This document shows, in pieces, positions 16,136 to 24,859 of a DNA stretch of 40,264 nt. A program made the translations under genes and the position numbers. The notes under the pieces are model-generated. The model had not been told where the DNA came from. It searched no databases and saw only the letters and a program-made list of their open reading frames with translations. How positions within the stretch are numbered: the stretch's first letter is position 1; every line of letters begins with the position of its first letter. The stretch covers positions 1-40,264 of the forward strand of contig CAMDOT010000027.1 of the NCBI GenBank assembly GCA_945903635.1, written 5' to 3'. This DNA is from Rhizobium sp. Q54 (GTDB lineage: Bacteria; Pseudomonadota; Alphaproteobacteria; Reyranellales; Reyranellaceae).

Positions 16136-16612
16136 CTAGCTGCCGAGACCGGCCTTGGCGCATTGCTCGTCCTGGTCGCCGGTGACGCCGCTCACCCCGA
16201 CGCCGCCCGTCACCTTGCCGTCGACCGTGATCGGCACGCCGCCGGGCGACGCGAAGACGCCGGGCAGCGTGGCCGTCGCCGGCCCGCCCTTGTTGATCAC
16301 CTCCATGAAGGCGCGGGTCGGACGTCGATAGGTGGCCGCTGCCTTCGCCTTGCCGACGGCGATGTCCATGCTGGCGGTCTGTGTGTTGTCCATGCGCTCG
16401 AAGTAGACCAGGAACCCGTGGGTATCGACCACGGCGACGGCGACGTTCCAGCTGTTCTTCTGGCATTCGGCGATGATGCCGGCGGCGATCTTCTTCGCCG
16501 CCGCAGCGTTGACCGCTGGACCGTATTCGGGACGCCTGTCCTGGGCCGATGCGGTGGCCGACGCGGTGGCAGCGATTGCGACCAGCGCAGTACTGAGCAG
16601 AATTTTCTTCAT
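16136..16612 (-). CDS. Exported GlcG/HbpS family heme-binding-like protein
   Basis: 158 residues with a signal peptide (KKILLSTALVAIAATASATA, cleavage near ASAQD), so probably periplasmic. The mature part is a GlcG/HbpS (DUF336) domain: VNAAAAKKIAAGIIAECQ, NVAVAVVDTHGFLVYFERMD, the GKAKAAATYRRPTRAF helix and GVPITVDGKVTGGVGVSG. HbpS of Streptomyces binds heme and senses redox stress; GlcG-like proteins often lie by catabolic genes and their role is unclear. GGGAGGA precedes the ATG. The gene stands alone, divergent from the TPR gene at 16795. A second, leaderless relative is at 32180. Confidence 0.9.
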   Translation of the reverse strand: MKKILLSTALVAIAATASATASAQDRRPEYGPAVNAAAAKKIAAGIIAECQKNSWNVAVAVVDTHGFLVYFERMDNTQTASMDIAVGKAKAAATYRRPTRAFMEVINKGGPATATLPGVFASPGGVPITVDGKVTGGVGVSGVTGDQDEQCAKAGLGS

Positions 16613-16794
16613 GTTTGTTTCCTCCCTTTAATTAAGCTGCAGCACTGCAACCATACGCTGTCGGGGAAGGAACTTCGATCTGATGACATTCAACAATCCG
16701 CGAGCCGGCAGCTCCAGGACGCATCTTGAAAGCCCTGGCCCGCTGGCGCACGCTCCCGCTCGATGGGTAATTTGGAGACACTGGTGATGGTGAC

Positions 16795-18111
16795 ATGCTG
16801 AAGGACCGCTACGGACTCCCGCTATCCACCACCGTCGCCGCTGCGCGCGATGCCTACGTCGAGGGCGTCGACCTTCTCCTCACCGTCTACCCCGGCGCCG
16901 CCGCGGCTTTCGACCGCGCCATCGCGGCCGATCCGGGCTTCGCCCTGGCCCATATCGGCAAGGCCCGTGCCTCTCAGCTCACCGGCAACCTTTTGGCCAT
17001 GCGCGAGTCTCTCGCCACGGCGCTCGGCCTCACCGACGGCGCGTCGGCGCGCGATACAAGCCATATCGATATCTTTCGTCTCCTGTTTTCTGGCCAGGCT
17101 GTCGCGGCCCTGGCCGCGATCCGCGCCCATGTGGCGACGTGGCCGCGCGACGCACTGGTGCTGAGCCTTGCCGCCAACCAGGGCGGGTTGATCGGGATGT
17201 CCGGCCTGCCTGGCCGGGAACAGGACCTTGTCGACTTTCTCGAACCGCTCGCCCCGCACTACGGCGAGGATTGGTGGTTCGAGGCCCATTACGGCATGGC
17301 GCTATCGGAAATCGGCCGGCACGACGCGGCGCGCCCCAAAATAGAACGTTCCCTGGCCCAGGTCAGGCGCAACGCCTATGCCGCCCACGCCTTCACCCAT
17401 CTCTGTTACGAAACCGGCGAGCGCGACAGCGGCATCGCCTTCATGCGCGACTGGCTGCCGCTGTACGATCGCGGTGGCGGCTTGTTCGGTCACCTGAACT
17501 GGCACCTCGGCCTGTTCGAGCTGCATGCCGGCAATCTGGACGCGGGTCTTCGCCTCTACAACGACGCTTTCTGCTCGGACGATCATCGAGGTGCGGTGCA
17601 TCAGAAGCTCTCGGATTCCTCCTCGTTCCTGTGGCGGTCGGAACTGGCGGGCTATCCGCGCGATCCCGCGCGCTGGGCAAAGCTGATAGACTACGCGCGC
17701 GAAAAAATTCCACGCCCGGGCTTTTCGCTCGCCGACTGGCACGTGGCGCTCGCTTTTGCAGCGTCTGGCGATGACGCCGCGTTGGAAGGCTGGGTCCAGG
17801 CCATCGAGGAGCTGGCGAAGGCCGGCCGCTATCCATCCGGTGCCACAATCCCCGCGGTGGCGCGCGGCTTCGCGGCCTTCCAGCGCGGCGACTATGCTGC
17901 GGCCATCGACATGATCGAGCCTATGCTGCCCGATCGCGAACGCATGGGCGGCAGCCGGGCGCAGGTCGATCTGGTGGAAGCGACGTTGTTGCGGGCTTAT
18001 CTCGGCGCGGGACGCGTGGCGGAGGCCCGGCATCTGCTCGCGCGCCGGCGCCCGGGCCCGGCGATTCTTCCGGTCGCGGGGCTCGAGCAGGGCGTGCCTG
18101 CTCAAAACTAG
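16795..18111 (+). CDS. Tetratricopeptide repeat protein, TTC38-like
   Basis: 438 residues, helical throughout, with TPR-like helix pairs such as AAFDRAIAADPGFALAHIGK, FEAHYGMALSEIGRHDAARP and GFAAFQRGDYAAAIDMIEPM. The N-terminal RYGLPLSTTVAAARDAYVEG and the histidine-rich central FGHLNWHLGLFELHAG are characteristic of bacterial homologues of human TTC38, whose biochemical role is not known. It has no signal peptide and should be cytosolic. The upstream region carries only a weak ribosome site (GGTGATGG). It is convergent with the acyl-CoA ligase gene 50 bases away. The family is recognised with good confidence; no function is claimed. Confidence 0.87.
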   Translation: MLKDRYGLPLSTTVAAARDAYVEGVDLLLTVYPGAAAAFDRAIAADPGFALAHIGKARASQLTGNLLAMRESLATALGLTDGASARDTSHIDIFRLLFSGQAVAALAAIRAHVATWPRDALVLSLAANQGGLIGMSGLPGREQDLVDFLEPLAPHYGEDWWFEAHYGMALSEIGRHDAARPKIERSLAQVRRNAYAAHAFTHLCYETGERDSGIAFMRDWLPLYDRGGGLFGHLNWHLGLFELHAGNLDAGLRLYNDAFCSDDHRGAVHQKLSDSSSFLWRSELAGYPRDPARWAKLIDYAREKIPRPGFSLADWHVALAFAASGDDAALEGWVQAIEELAKAGRYPSGATIPAVARGFAAFQRGDYAAAIDMIEPMLPDRERMGGSRAQVDLVEATLLRAYLGAGRVAEARHLLARRRPGPAILPVAGLEQGVPAQN

Positions 18112-18160
18112 AGAAAGTCCAAGGAAGCATAACCGGGTACGTCTCGACGGGATCGCGCGA

Positions 18161-19801
18161 CTACCCGTGCTGACGGCGCTTCAAGGAGCGCAGGTCGACG
18201 ATCCCGGGCAGGGCGCGCGGATCGGTGCCGGCCGGGTAGATACTATGCTTCTGGATCTTCTGCGTGCCGGTCGTGGGCAGGCTTTGCACGATGTGGACCC
18301 AGCCCGGCGGCTTGTAGTAGGCGAGGCGCTCGTTGCAATGGTGGAACAGCGCCGTCGCCGCCTCCTTCTCCGCCCCCTGCTCTAGCGTCGCACGCTTGAG
18401 CACGACGCAGGCCAGCACCTCCTCGTCGCGCAGCTCGTCCGGCACCGCCATCACGGCCACCTGCTGCACGTCAGGATGCGTGAGCAGCACGGCCTCTACC
18501 TCGGCCGCCGCGATGTTCTCGCCCGAGCGGCGGATGATGTTCTTCTTGCGCTCGACGAAATGCAGCATGCCGTCCGGCCCGCGCCACACCACGTCGCCGG
18601 TATGAAACCAGCCGCCCTGCCAGGCGGTTTCCGTGGCTGCTTCGTCCTTGAGATAGCCGGAGAAGCAGCCGCGGCGCGGTGTCTCCGCCGAGTGGCGCAC
18701 CAGCATCTCTCCGGGCTGGCCATGGGCGACGTCGCGGTCGGCATCGTCGACGACGCGAACTTCTACACCCGGCACGGCCCGTCCGAAGGCGCGCGTGCCG
18801 ACCTGACGCGGCTCGACGGTATCGCCGAGGACGCGCACCATCTCCGTCATGCCCCAGAGTTCGATCATGGGAAAACCGAAGCGCTGCTCGAATGCTGCAT
18901 GCAGCTCGGGCTCGATGCCGGCGCCGATGCCGAAGCGGACCTTGTGGCGCCGTTCATGCTCGCCGGGCGCGAGCTTCAGCAGCACCGGCGCGATCACCCC
19001 GAGATAATGGACGATGGTCGCGCTGGTCTCGGCAACTTCTCGCCACCAGCGCTGCGGATGGAAGCGATCGGGTTGAATCTGGCAGTTGCCCGTCAGGATG
19101 GCGCCCATCAGCGATACGACGCCGGCATTGGCATGATAGAGCGGCAACGGATTATAAATGCGATCCTCGGCCGTGCGCAGGCCGGCCACGCCGCCGAGTG
19201 AGGCGTACCAGGCGCCGCAGGCCATCACGTAACCATGGGACAATACGCATCCCTTGGGGCGGCCCGTCGTGCCGGAGGTATACAGAATACTGGCTGGCGT
19301 CTCGGGAGCAGGCCGCGTCTCTCGTGCCGCGTGCGCCACCTTCTCCAGGGAATCGGCGATCCGCTCCACCACGACAACGCGCGGCCGATGCGCGCTCAGC
19401 GCTAGTGCCTCCTCGATCGACGCCTGTCGCACCCCGAGGGTCAGGATGAGATCGGGTTCGCTGTGGTCGATGAGATAGGCGATCTCGGCGGCGCGGTAGT
19501 CCGGATTGATCGGCACGCAGCAGACGCCGAGGCTGTTGAGGGCCAGCGTGTGAAGCACATGCTCGGGCCGGTTCTCCAGCAGCGTTGCGACGCGGTGGCC
19601 GACGCCGTAGCCCGCTCGCCGGAAGAGTCCCGCCAGCTCCTCGACGCGCCGCCCGGCCTCGCCGTACGACATCTCGAAGCCCTGTGGCAGATAGGGGCGG
19701 TCTTCGTTGGCGGGTACGGCGAGGAATGGACGGCCGGCATGCGCCGAGACCGCCGCTGCGAATGCTGCAGCGACGGTCGTGCCGTCCATGATCTCCGGCA
19801 T
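18161..19801 (-). CDS. Acyl-CoA synthetase / AMP-dependent ligase
   Basis: 546 residues starting MPEIMDGTTV. The ATG overlaps the stop of the upstream aldolase gene by one base (TGATG), which fixes the start and implies translational coupling. ANL-superfamily motifs are complete: phosphate loop YTSGTTGRPKG (174-184), ELWGMTEM, TGDVVWRGPDGMLHF followed by ERKKNIIRRSGENI, and a C-terminal TGTQKIQKHS with the adenylation lysine. It would activate a carboxylic acid to its CoA thioester through an acyl-AMP. Pairing with an HpcH/HpaI aldolase suggests activation of an acid released by, or related to, aldol cleavage. The substrate is not predictable; crotonobetaine/carnitine-ligase-like sequences are the closest type I recognise. 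Confidence 0.92.
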   Translation of the reverse strand: MPEIMDGTTVAAAFAAAVSAHAGRPFLAVPANEDRPYLPQGFEMSYGEAGRRVEELAGLFRRAGYGVGHRVATLLENRPEHVLHTLALNSLGVCCVPINPDYRAAEIAYLIDHSEPDLILTLGVRQASIEEALALSAHRPRVVVVERIADSLEKVAHAARETRPAPETPASILYTSGTTGRPKGCVLSHGYVMACGAWYASLGGVAGLRTAEDRIYNPLPLYHANAGVVSLMGAILTGNCQIQPDRFHPQRWWREVAETSATIVHYLGVIAPVLLKLAPGEHERRHKVRFGIGAGIEPELHAAFEQRFGFPMIELWGMTEMVRVLGDTVEPRQVGTRAFGRAVPGVEVRVVDDADRDVAHGQPGEMLVRHSAETPRRGCFSGYLKDEAATETAWQGGWFHTGDVVWRGPDGMLHFVERKKNIIRRSGENIAAAEVEAVLLTHPDVQQVAVMAVPDELRDEEVLACVVLKRATLEQGAEKEAATALFHHCNERLAYYKPPGWVHIVQSLPTTGTQKIQKHSIYPAGTDPRALPGIVDLRSLKRRQHG

Positions 19802-20571
19802 CAGGCCGACTTGGCCTTGAGTTCCGCCATTTCCTTCTTCACGCCCGCGACCATGCAGGAGATGTCGGACGTCACCATCACCATGTCGAAGCCGCGCTTC
19901 ACCGCGCCGCCGGCGAACGCGCCGCTGGCGCAATGCATCACGCACTTGATCCCCGCCTTGTGCGCCGCCGCCAGGATCTTGTCGCAAGTGGCCATGTGCA
20001 ATGGGTCGGGATTGTCGGCCCTGGGCGGCATGCCGAGGGCAAACGACAGATCGGCCGGACCGATATAGACGGCGTCGAGGCCGGGCGTCGCGCAGATCGC
20101 GTCGAGGTTGGCGATGCCTTCCTTGGTCTCGATCATCGCCATGACGATGATCTCGTCGTTGGCGTTGGCCACGTAGTCGGCACCGCCATACTGCGCGGCG
20201 CGGATCGGGCCGTTGGAGCGGAAGCCGACGGGCGGGAAGCGGCACGCGGCTACTGCGGCCGCGGCTTCCTTGGCGTTGTTGATCAGCGGCACGATGATGC
20301 CGTAAGCGCCGAGATCGAGCGCGCGCATGATGTCGTTGGGATTGTTCCAGTTGACCCGAACGAACGGCACCACGTCGGTCTGCGAGATCGCCTGCAGCAT
20401 CGGCAGGACGTTGCTCATCTCGTTTGTACCGTGCTGCAGGTCGACGGTGAGGGCGTCGAAGCCGCCCTGGCGCGCCATCACCTCGGCGGTGAAGCTGTGT
20501 CCCACCGACAGCCAGCCCATAGTCGCGCACTTCTTGGCGGCCCAAATTTCCTTGATCTTGTTCTTCCGCAC
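19801..20571 (-). CDS. HpcH/HpaI family class II aldolase
   Basis: 256 residues from GTG at 20571, with GAGGGG six bases upstream; this matches the family's usual length. Catalytic features of 4-hydroxy-2-oxoheptanedioate aldolase are present: VDLQHG with the base His47, Arg72 in PFVRVNW, and the metal ligands Glu148 (IETKEG) and Asp174 (GPADLS). It would reversibly cleave a 4-hydroxy-2-oxo acid to pyruvate plus an aldehyde, using Mg2+ or Mn2+. Its stop overlaps the start of the acyl-CoA ligase gene. A 141-base region upstream separates it from the divergent MFS gene, and the two transcripts may share control. Confidence 0.92.
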   Translation of the reverse strand: MRKNKIKEIWAAKKCATMGWLSVGHSFTAEVMARQGGFDALTVDLQHGTNEMSNVLPMLQAISQTDVVPFVRVNWNNPNDIMRALDLGAYGIIVPLINNAKEAAAAVAACRFPPVGFRSNGPIRAAQYGGADYVANANDEIIVMAMIETKEGIANLDAICATPGLDAVYIGPADLSFALGMPPRADNPDPLHMATCDKILAAAHKAGIKCVMHCASGAFAGGAVKRGFDMVMVTSDISCMVAGVKKEMAELKAKSA

Positions 20572-20712
20572 AGTCGCCCCCTCATGGTGAATTGATCGAC
20601 GAGACAATGCCCCTTCTCCCGACAGACCGCCAGAGAAGGCCGAGATCGGCCAGTTCCGAAGGGCGGTCCACTGCAACTTGACCGGTCGGGGGCCGCGGCC
20701 GAGGGTCGGGTA

Positions 20713-21927
20713 ATGTCTGTCGCGACGCCAGCCCTCCCCGTCCAAGTCGAGCGCCTGTGGGCGGCGCTGCTGGCGGCGACGCTGATGAACCTGCCCCTGG
20801 GATCGGTCTACGCCTTCAGCGTGCTGCTGCGCCCGATCGAGCAGGAGCTGGCCATCCCGCGCTCGGCGCTCTCGCTCGTCTTCGGCCTGTGTACGGTGGG
20901 CTTCACCGTGGGCTCGGTCGGCGCGGCCTTCCTCTATCGCGTTGCACCAGCGCCCATCCTGGTGCTGGCGAGCGCGCTTTGTGCCGCCGGCGGCATCGCG
21001 ATGGCGGCGACGGCGAACGGGCTTCCGCAATTGCTGCTGGGCTACGGCATCGTGTTCGGCACCGGCGGCGGCGCGGCCTACATCCTGCTGCAGCAGGGCG
21101 TGAACATGCTGGTGCGGCGGCGCCAGGGACTGGTGAACGGCTACATCGTCAGCCTCTACCCGATGGGCGCCATGATCGCGACGCCCGCCTTCCATGCCTG
21201 CAACGAGGCCTTCGGCTGGCGCACGACGCTGGCGGGACTGGCGGCCGTGCTGGTGGCGTGCGGCATCGCGGCGGCGCTGCTCGCCCGGTATGGCGGGGCG
21301 CGCCTGGTCGCACCCGCAAGCGCTGAGAGCGTGGGCAATGCGACAACAGGGCCGGCAATCCTGGGCCCGACTTTCTTCAAGCTCTCGGCGACGTTCTTCC
21401 TGGCGGCCTCAGCCGGGCTGATGGTGCTGAGCCAGGCGCGGGAGATCGTGGCCGCCTATGGCGGGGCTGCAGCCCTTGCGGTCGGCGCCACGACCGGCCT
21501 CACCGGCGCCATTGCGCTCGCGCGCATCGGCGGCGGCTGGCTGGTCGATCGCTTCGCGGTGCCGCACGTGATGTGCGCGGCGCACGCGCTGGCGCTGGGC
21601 GGCGGGCTGCTGGTGACACTGCTGCCGTCACCCGTGTCAGCGGTTCTCGGACTGGGCATGGTTGGCCTCGGCTACGGCTTCGTCTCCGGCGCCACCGCTG
21701 GCGGCATCGGCCTCTACTGGCGGCCCGCCGACTATGGGCGCGTCGCCGGGCGTACCTACATCGCCTGGTGCCTGGCCGCCGTCAGCCTGCCGGTCCTGGC
21801 CGGCTACCTGTTCGACGTGACCCGCCAGTACGACACGGCGGTGCTGATCGCCGCCGGCGCCAACATCGCGGGCATGGCGATGGCGCTCACGATACCGAGA
21901 CGCGGCTGGCGGCAGGGCAGCGCGTGA
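20713..21927 (+). CDS. MFS transporter, OFA (oxalate/formate antiporter-like) type
   Basis: 404 residues with about 12 hydrophobic segments. The first helix region LPLGSVYAFSVLLRPIEQEL is the OFA-subfamily signature, followed by GFTVGSVGAAFLYR and RRRQGLVNGYIVSLYPMG in the first half and a matching second half ending RTYIAWCLAAVSLPVLAG. It is probably an inner-membrane carrier for a small organic anion. GAGGG lies about eight bases before the ATG. It is divergent from the aldolase-ligase operon and could supply that pathway's substrate. OFA members vary widely in substrate, so none is assigned. Confidence 0.88.
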   Translation: MSVATPALPVQVERLWAALLAATLMNLPLGSVYAFSVLLRPIEQELAIPRSALSLVFGLCTVGFTVGSVGAAFLYRVAPAPILVLASALCAAGGIAMAATANGLPQLLLGYGIVFGTGGGAAYILLQQGVNMLVRRRQGLVNGYIVSLYPMGAMIATPAFHACNEAFGWRTTLAGLAAVLVACGIAAALLARYGGARLVAPASAESVGNATTGPAILGPTFFKLSATFFLAASAGLMVLSQAREIVAAYGGAAALAVGATTGLTGAIALARIGGGWLVDRFAVPHVMCAAHALALGGGLLVTLLPSPVSAVLGLGMVGLGYGFVSGATAGGIGLYWRPADYGRVAGRTYIAWCLAAVSLPVLAGYLFDVTRQYDTAVLIAAGANIAGMAMALTIPRRGWRQGSA

Positions 21928-21943
21928 GGGCGGCGCGTGACGG

Positions 21944-22345
21944 CTACGCCTGCGGCGGGTAGCGCTCGAACGCCGGCAGTTCATGGGCGCGCGCCATCCA
22001 TCCGATCCGCTCGGCAACCTGGATCTGCGCTTGCGCCGGAACAGCGTCGGGGTCGTCGTAGGTGGCACTCTGAACGTCGATGATCCCCGGCAGCACGATC
22101 GCGTTTTCGTAAAAGAGCCCGGTGCCGCAGTCGGGGCAGAATTGCCGCCGGCCATGTTCCGAAGATGCGTAGACCTTGGGCGTGCCCTTGGTCACCTTGA
22201 CCGCGCTCTGCGGGTACATCGTCCAGCCGACCATCGGCGCACCGGCGTGACGCCGGCAATCCGTGCAATGGCACAGCGCGTGGACGAGGACATCGCCCTC
22301 GGCCTGATAGCGTATTGCGCCACAGTGGCAGCCACCGGTAATCAT
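21944..22345 (-). CDS. GFA-family (Mss4-like fold) zinc protein
   Basis: 133 residues with the cysteine pattern of glutathione-dependent formaldehyde-activating-enzyme-like proteins: C6xC8 (GGCHCGAIRY), C25xC27xxC30 (ALCHCTDCRRHAG) and C70xxC73 (FCPDCGTGLF), giving structural and putative catalytic zinc sites. The founding enzyme Gfa was proposed to help glutathione react with formaldehyde, but most family members have no proven activity. AGGAG stands eight bases before the ATG. Its start is only 29 bases from the divergent luciferase-like gene at 22375, so the two share a very short control region. Confidence 0.9.
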   Translation of the reverse strand: MITGGCHCGAIRYQAEGDVLVHALCHCTDCRRHAGAPMVGWTMYPQSAVKVTKGTPKVYASSEHGRRQFCPDCGTGLFYENAIVLPGIIDVQSATYDDPDAVPAQAQIQVAERIGWMARAHELPAFERYPPQA

Positions 22346-22374
22346 GGTCTTTCTCCTTCATCAGGAGTTGCGGG

Positions 22375-23400
22375 ATGAGCGATCTGACTTATGGCCTGTT
22401 CGTGCGGGGACAGTATCAGGCCGGCGACGACATGAGGAAGCGGTTCGAGGAGGTGAAGGCGCAGGTGCGCCTGGCCGACCAGCTCGGCTTCTCCGACCTG
22501 CTGACCGGCATGCACTATGCGGCGGCGCCGTTGCAGCAATACCAGCCGGTTCCGCTGCTCGCCCGCCTGCTGGCCGAGACCGAGCGCATGCGCATCATCA
22601 CCGGCATCATCCTGCTGTCGCTGCACAAGCCGCTCGATATCGCGGAGCAAATGGCGACGCTCGACGTCATGTCGGGCGGGCGCCTGGTGTTCGGCGCCGG
22701 GCTCGGTTACCGCGACGTCGAATTCAAGGCCTTCGGCACGACGGCGCGCGAGCGCGTGGCGCGGCTGGAGGAGAATCTTCACGCCATCAAGCGGCTGTGG
22801 ACGGAGGACAACGTCTCGATCAAGGGCTCGCACTTCGAGCTCGATCGGGTCACGGTATCGCTAAGACCGGTCCAGAAACCGCACCCGCCGATCTGGCTAG
22901 GCGCCAATGCCGATGGCGCGGTGCGCCGCGCCGCGCGACTGGCCGACACGTGGTTCATCAACCCGCACCAGCGCATGGACACGATCGAACGCCAGCTCGC
23001 GCTTTATAAGCAGACCCTGGCCGAGCTGGGCAAGCCGATGCCCGACGAGTTGCCGCTGATGCGCGAGATTTTCGTCGCACGCACGCGCGCGGAGGCGATC
23101 CGGCTGGCGCGCCCGTACCTCGAGGAGAAGTACAAGGTCTACCACCAATGGGGGCAGGACAAGGCGATGCCGAAAGGCGACGACGACCTCTCGCTCGACT
23201 TCGACGAACTCACCCGCGATCGCTTCCTGCTGGGCTCGCCCGACGAAGTGGCGGAACAGATCATCGGCTACCGCCGGCGCCTGGGCGTCAACCGCATGAT
23301 CCTCTCCGTGCACTGGGTCGGCATGCCGCATTCGCAGGTGGTCGATACGCTAGAACTGTTCGCCGCCGAGGTAATGCCGAAGGTAAAGCAGGGCTTGTGA
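22375..23400 (+). CDS. LLM-class flavin-dependent oxidoreductase (luciferase-like)
   Basis: 341 residues of the bacterial luciferase-like TIM-barrel family: YGLFVRGQYQAGDDM at the N-terminus, QVRLADQLGFSDLLTGMHY, the core EQMATLDVMSGGRLVFGAG, KPHPPIWLGANADGAVRRAA and a C-terminal LLGSPDEVAEQIIGYRRRLG. Such enzymes use reduced FMN or F420 to oxidise or mono-oxygenate small organics. AGGAG is eight bases before the ATG. Downstream, a palindromic element separates it from the CoA-transferase gene on the same strand. No flavin reductase gene is adjacent. Substrate unknown. Confidence 0.91.
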   Translation: MSDLTYGLFVRGQYQAGDDMRKRFEEVKAQVRLADQLGFSDLLTGMHYAAAPLQQYQPVPLLARLLAETERMRIITGIILLSLHKPLDIAEQMATLDVMSGGRLVFGAGLGYRDVEFKAFGTTARERVARLEENLHAIKRLWTEDNVSIKGSHFELDRVTVSLRPVQKPHPPIWLGANADGAVRRAARLADTWFINPHQRMDTIERQLALYKQTLAELGKPMPDELPLMREIFVARTRAEAIRLARPYLEEKYKVYHQWGQDKAMPKGDDDLSLDFDELTRDRFLLGSPDEVAEQIIGYRRRLGVNRMILSVHWVGMPHSQVVDTLELFAAEVMPKVKQGL

Positions 23401-23416
23401 AGCGTCGCGCGCTTCA

Positions 23417-23537
23417 CCCCGTCGTCCTGAGCGAAGCCGCCCGCAGGGCGGCGCAGTCGAAGGACCTTTCTTCGGCGGTCCATTGAAGGGAAAAGAGGTC
23501 CTTCGACTACGCTTCGCTCCGCTCAGGACGGCGGGGG
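23417..23537. repeat. Long intergenic palindrome, copy 1 (about 121 bases)
   Basis: The outer arms CGTCGTCCTGAGCG and CGCTCAGGACGGCG pair, and inner arms AGTCGAAGGACCT and AGGTCCTTCGACT pair around a short centre; the left arm also contains a small hairpin, GCCGCCCGCAGGGCGGC. The same element occurs in the opposite orientation at 31380-31499. It lies wholly between the luciferase-like and CoA-transferase genes, like REP/BIME-type or MITE-like palindromes of alphaproteobacteria. Confidence 0.85.
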
Positions 23538-23562
23538 AAATCTGACCAGGAGGAATTGGATC

Positions 23563-24777
23563 TTGTCCGACACTGTTTCGAGTATCCGCCCGCTGGCCGG
23601 GCTGCGTGTCATCGACATCGCCACCTACATCGCGGCCCCCTACTGCGCGACCATCATGGCGGAGTTCGGTGCCGAGGTGATCAAGGTCGAGCAGCCCAAG
23701 GTGGGTGACCCCTGCCGCCGGCTCGGCACTGTCAGTGAATGCGGCGACACGCTCGTCTGGCTGTCGGAGGCGCGCAACAAGAAGTCGGTGACGCTCAACC
23801 TGAAGTCGCCCAAGGGCGCGGCGATCCTGAAGCAGCTCGTTGCCAAGGCCGACGCGCTCACCGAGAACTTCCAGCCCGGCACGCTGGAAGGCTGGGGCCT
23901 GGGCTGGGACGTGCTGAGTGCTGCCAACGCGCAGCTCGTGATGCTGCGCGTCTCGGGCTACGGCCAGACCGGGCCTTACAGCCACCGGCCCGGCTTCGGG
24001 CGGATCGGCAACGCCTTCGGCGGCATCTCCTTCCTGGCGGGCGAGCCGGACGGGCCGCCGGTGACACCGGGCTCAGCAACGCTTGCCGATTACATGGCCG
24101 GACTCTACGGCGCGCTGGGCGTGATGATGGCGCTGCGCGCGCGCGACACCACCGGCCGCGGCCAGCAGATCGACATCGGGCTCTACGAGCCGATCTTCCG
24201 CATCCTCGACGAGATGGCGCCCGCCTACGACAAGGTGGGCTTCATCCGCCAGCGCATGGGGGCCGCGGCGCCCAACGTCTGCCCGCACAGCCATTACCAG
24301 ACCGGCGACGGACGCTGGATCGCCATTGCCTGCACCAACGACAAGATCTTCGCCCGCATGGCCCTTCTGATGGGCTGTCCCGAGGTCGCCGGCACCGGCA
24401 TCTACGGCACCATCGCAAAGCGCGAAAAGCAGCGCGCCGCGGTCGATGGCCTGGTTGCCGCCTGGGCGCAGCAGCACACACAACAGGAAGCCGTCCTGCT
24501 GTGCGACGGCGCCGAAGTGCCGTGCGGCATCGTGGCCGCGGTCGACGAACTCTTCCGCGACCCGCACTACGCCGCGCGCGGCAACATCGCCCGCGTGAGC
24601 GACCCGCGCGCCGGCGACCTCGCCGTCCCCAACGTGGTGCCCCGCCTCACTGACACGCCGGGCGGCGTCGACACGCTGGGCCCCGCCCTCGGCCAGCACA
24701 ATGCGGAGGTCTACGGCAAGCTGCTGGGAATGACCGCCGCCGATTTGCGCGGCCTGGAAGACGAAGGCGTGATCTGA
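23563..24777 (+). CDS. Class III (CaiB/BaiF) CoA-transferase
   Basis: 404 residues translated from TTG; AGGAGG at 23548-23553 is well placed and no better start is in frame. The fold-defining N-terminus LAGLRVIDIATYIAAPYCAT, AEFGAEVIKVEQPKVGDP and SEARNKKSVTLNLKSPKG are typical, and Asp176 in ATLADYMAGLYGA corresponds to the catalytic aspartate that forms the mixed anhydride and CoA thioester. It would transfer CoA between carboxylates in the cytosol. It follows the luciferase-like gene and palindrome on the same strand, and converges with the CitE-like lyase gene; the pair could activate and then cleave one acyl-CoA substrate. Substrate unknown. Confidence 0.93.
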   Translation: MSDTVSSIRPLAGLRVIDIATYIAAPYCATIMAEFGAEVIKVEQPKVGDPCRRLGTVSECGDTLVWLSEARNKKSVTLNLKSPKGAAILKQLVAKADALTENFQPGTLEGWGLGWDVLSAANAQLVMLRVSGYGQTGPYSHRPGFGRIGNAFGGISFLAGEPDGPPVTPGSATLADYMAGLYGALGVMMALRARDTTGRGQQIDIGLYEPIFRILDEMAPAYDKVGFIRQRMGAAAPNVCPHSHYQTGDGRWIAIACTNDKIFARMALLMGCPEVAGTGIYGTIAKREKQRAAVDGLVAAWAQQHTQQEAVLLCDGAEVPCGIVAAVDELFRDPHYAARGNIARVSDPRAGDLAVPNVVPRLTDTPGGVDTLGPALGQHNAEVYGKLLGMTAADLRGLEDEGVI

Positions 24778-24778
24778 T

Positions 24779-24854
24779 CTTGCCGGACCGCGGGCCTCCA
24801 GGCCCGCTCAGATTCATGATCATGAGCGGGCCTGGAGGCTCGCGGTCCGGCAAG
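24779..24854. repeat. Near-perfect inverted repeat, 32-base arms, between convergent genes
   Basis: Arms 24779-24810 and 24823-24854 are complementary at 31 of 32 positions, and the single mismatch would be a G-U pair in RNA; the loop is 12 bases. It begins one base after the CoA-transferase stop and ends six bases before the lyase stop, so it could end or stabilise both convergent transcripts. There is no T-tract of note. The unit begins CTTGCCGGACCGCG and looks like a dispersed repeat. Confidence 0.8.
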
Positions 24855-24859
24855 AATGA

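Noticed and set aside
19802..20545. In-frame N-terminal extension of the acyl-CoA ligase
   Set aside because: The extension lies inside the aldolase gene and is low-complexity Arg/Gly sequence; the TGATG overlap and ANL family start fix the real start at 19801.
20572..21195. Upstream extension of the HpcH/HpaI aldolase into the MFS gene
   Set aside because: It runs antisense through the OFA transporter and has no family match; the GTG at 20571 with GAGGGG gives the normal 256-residue length.
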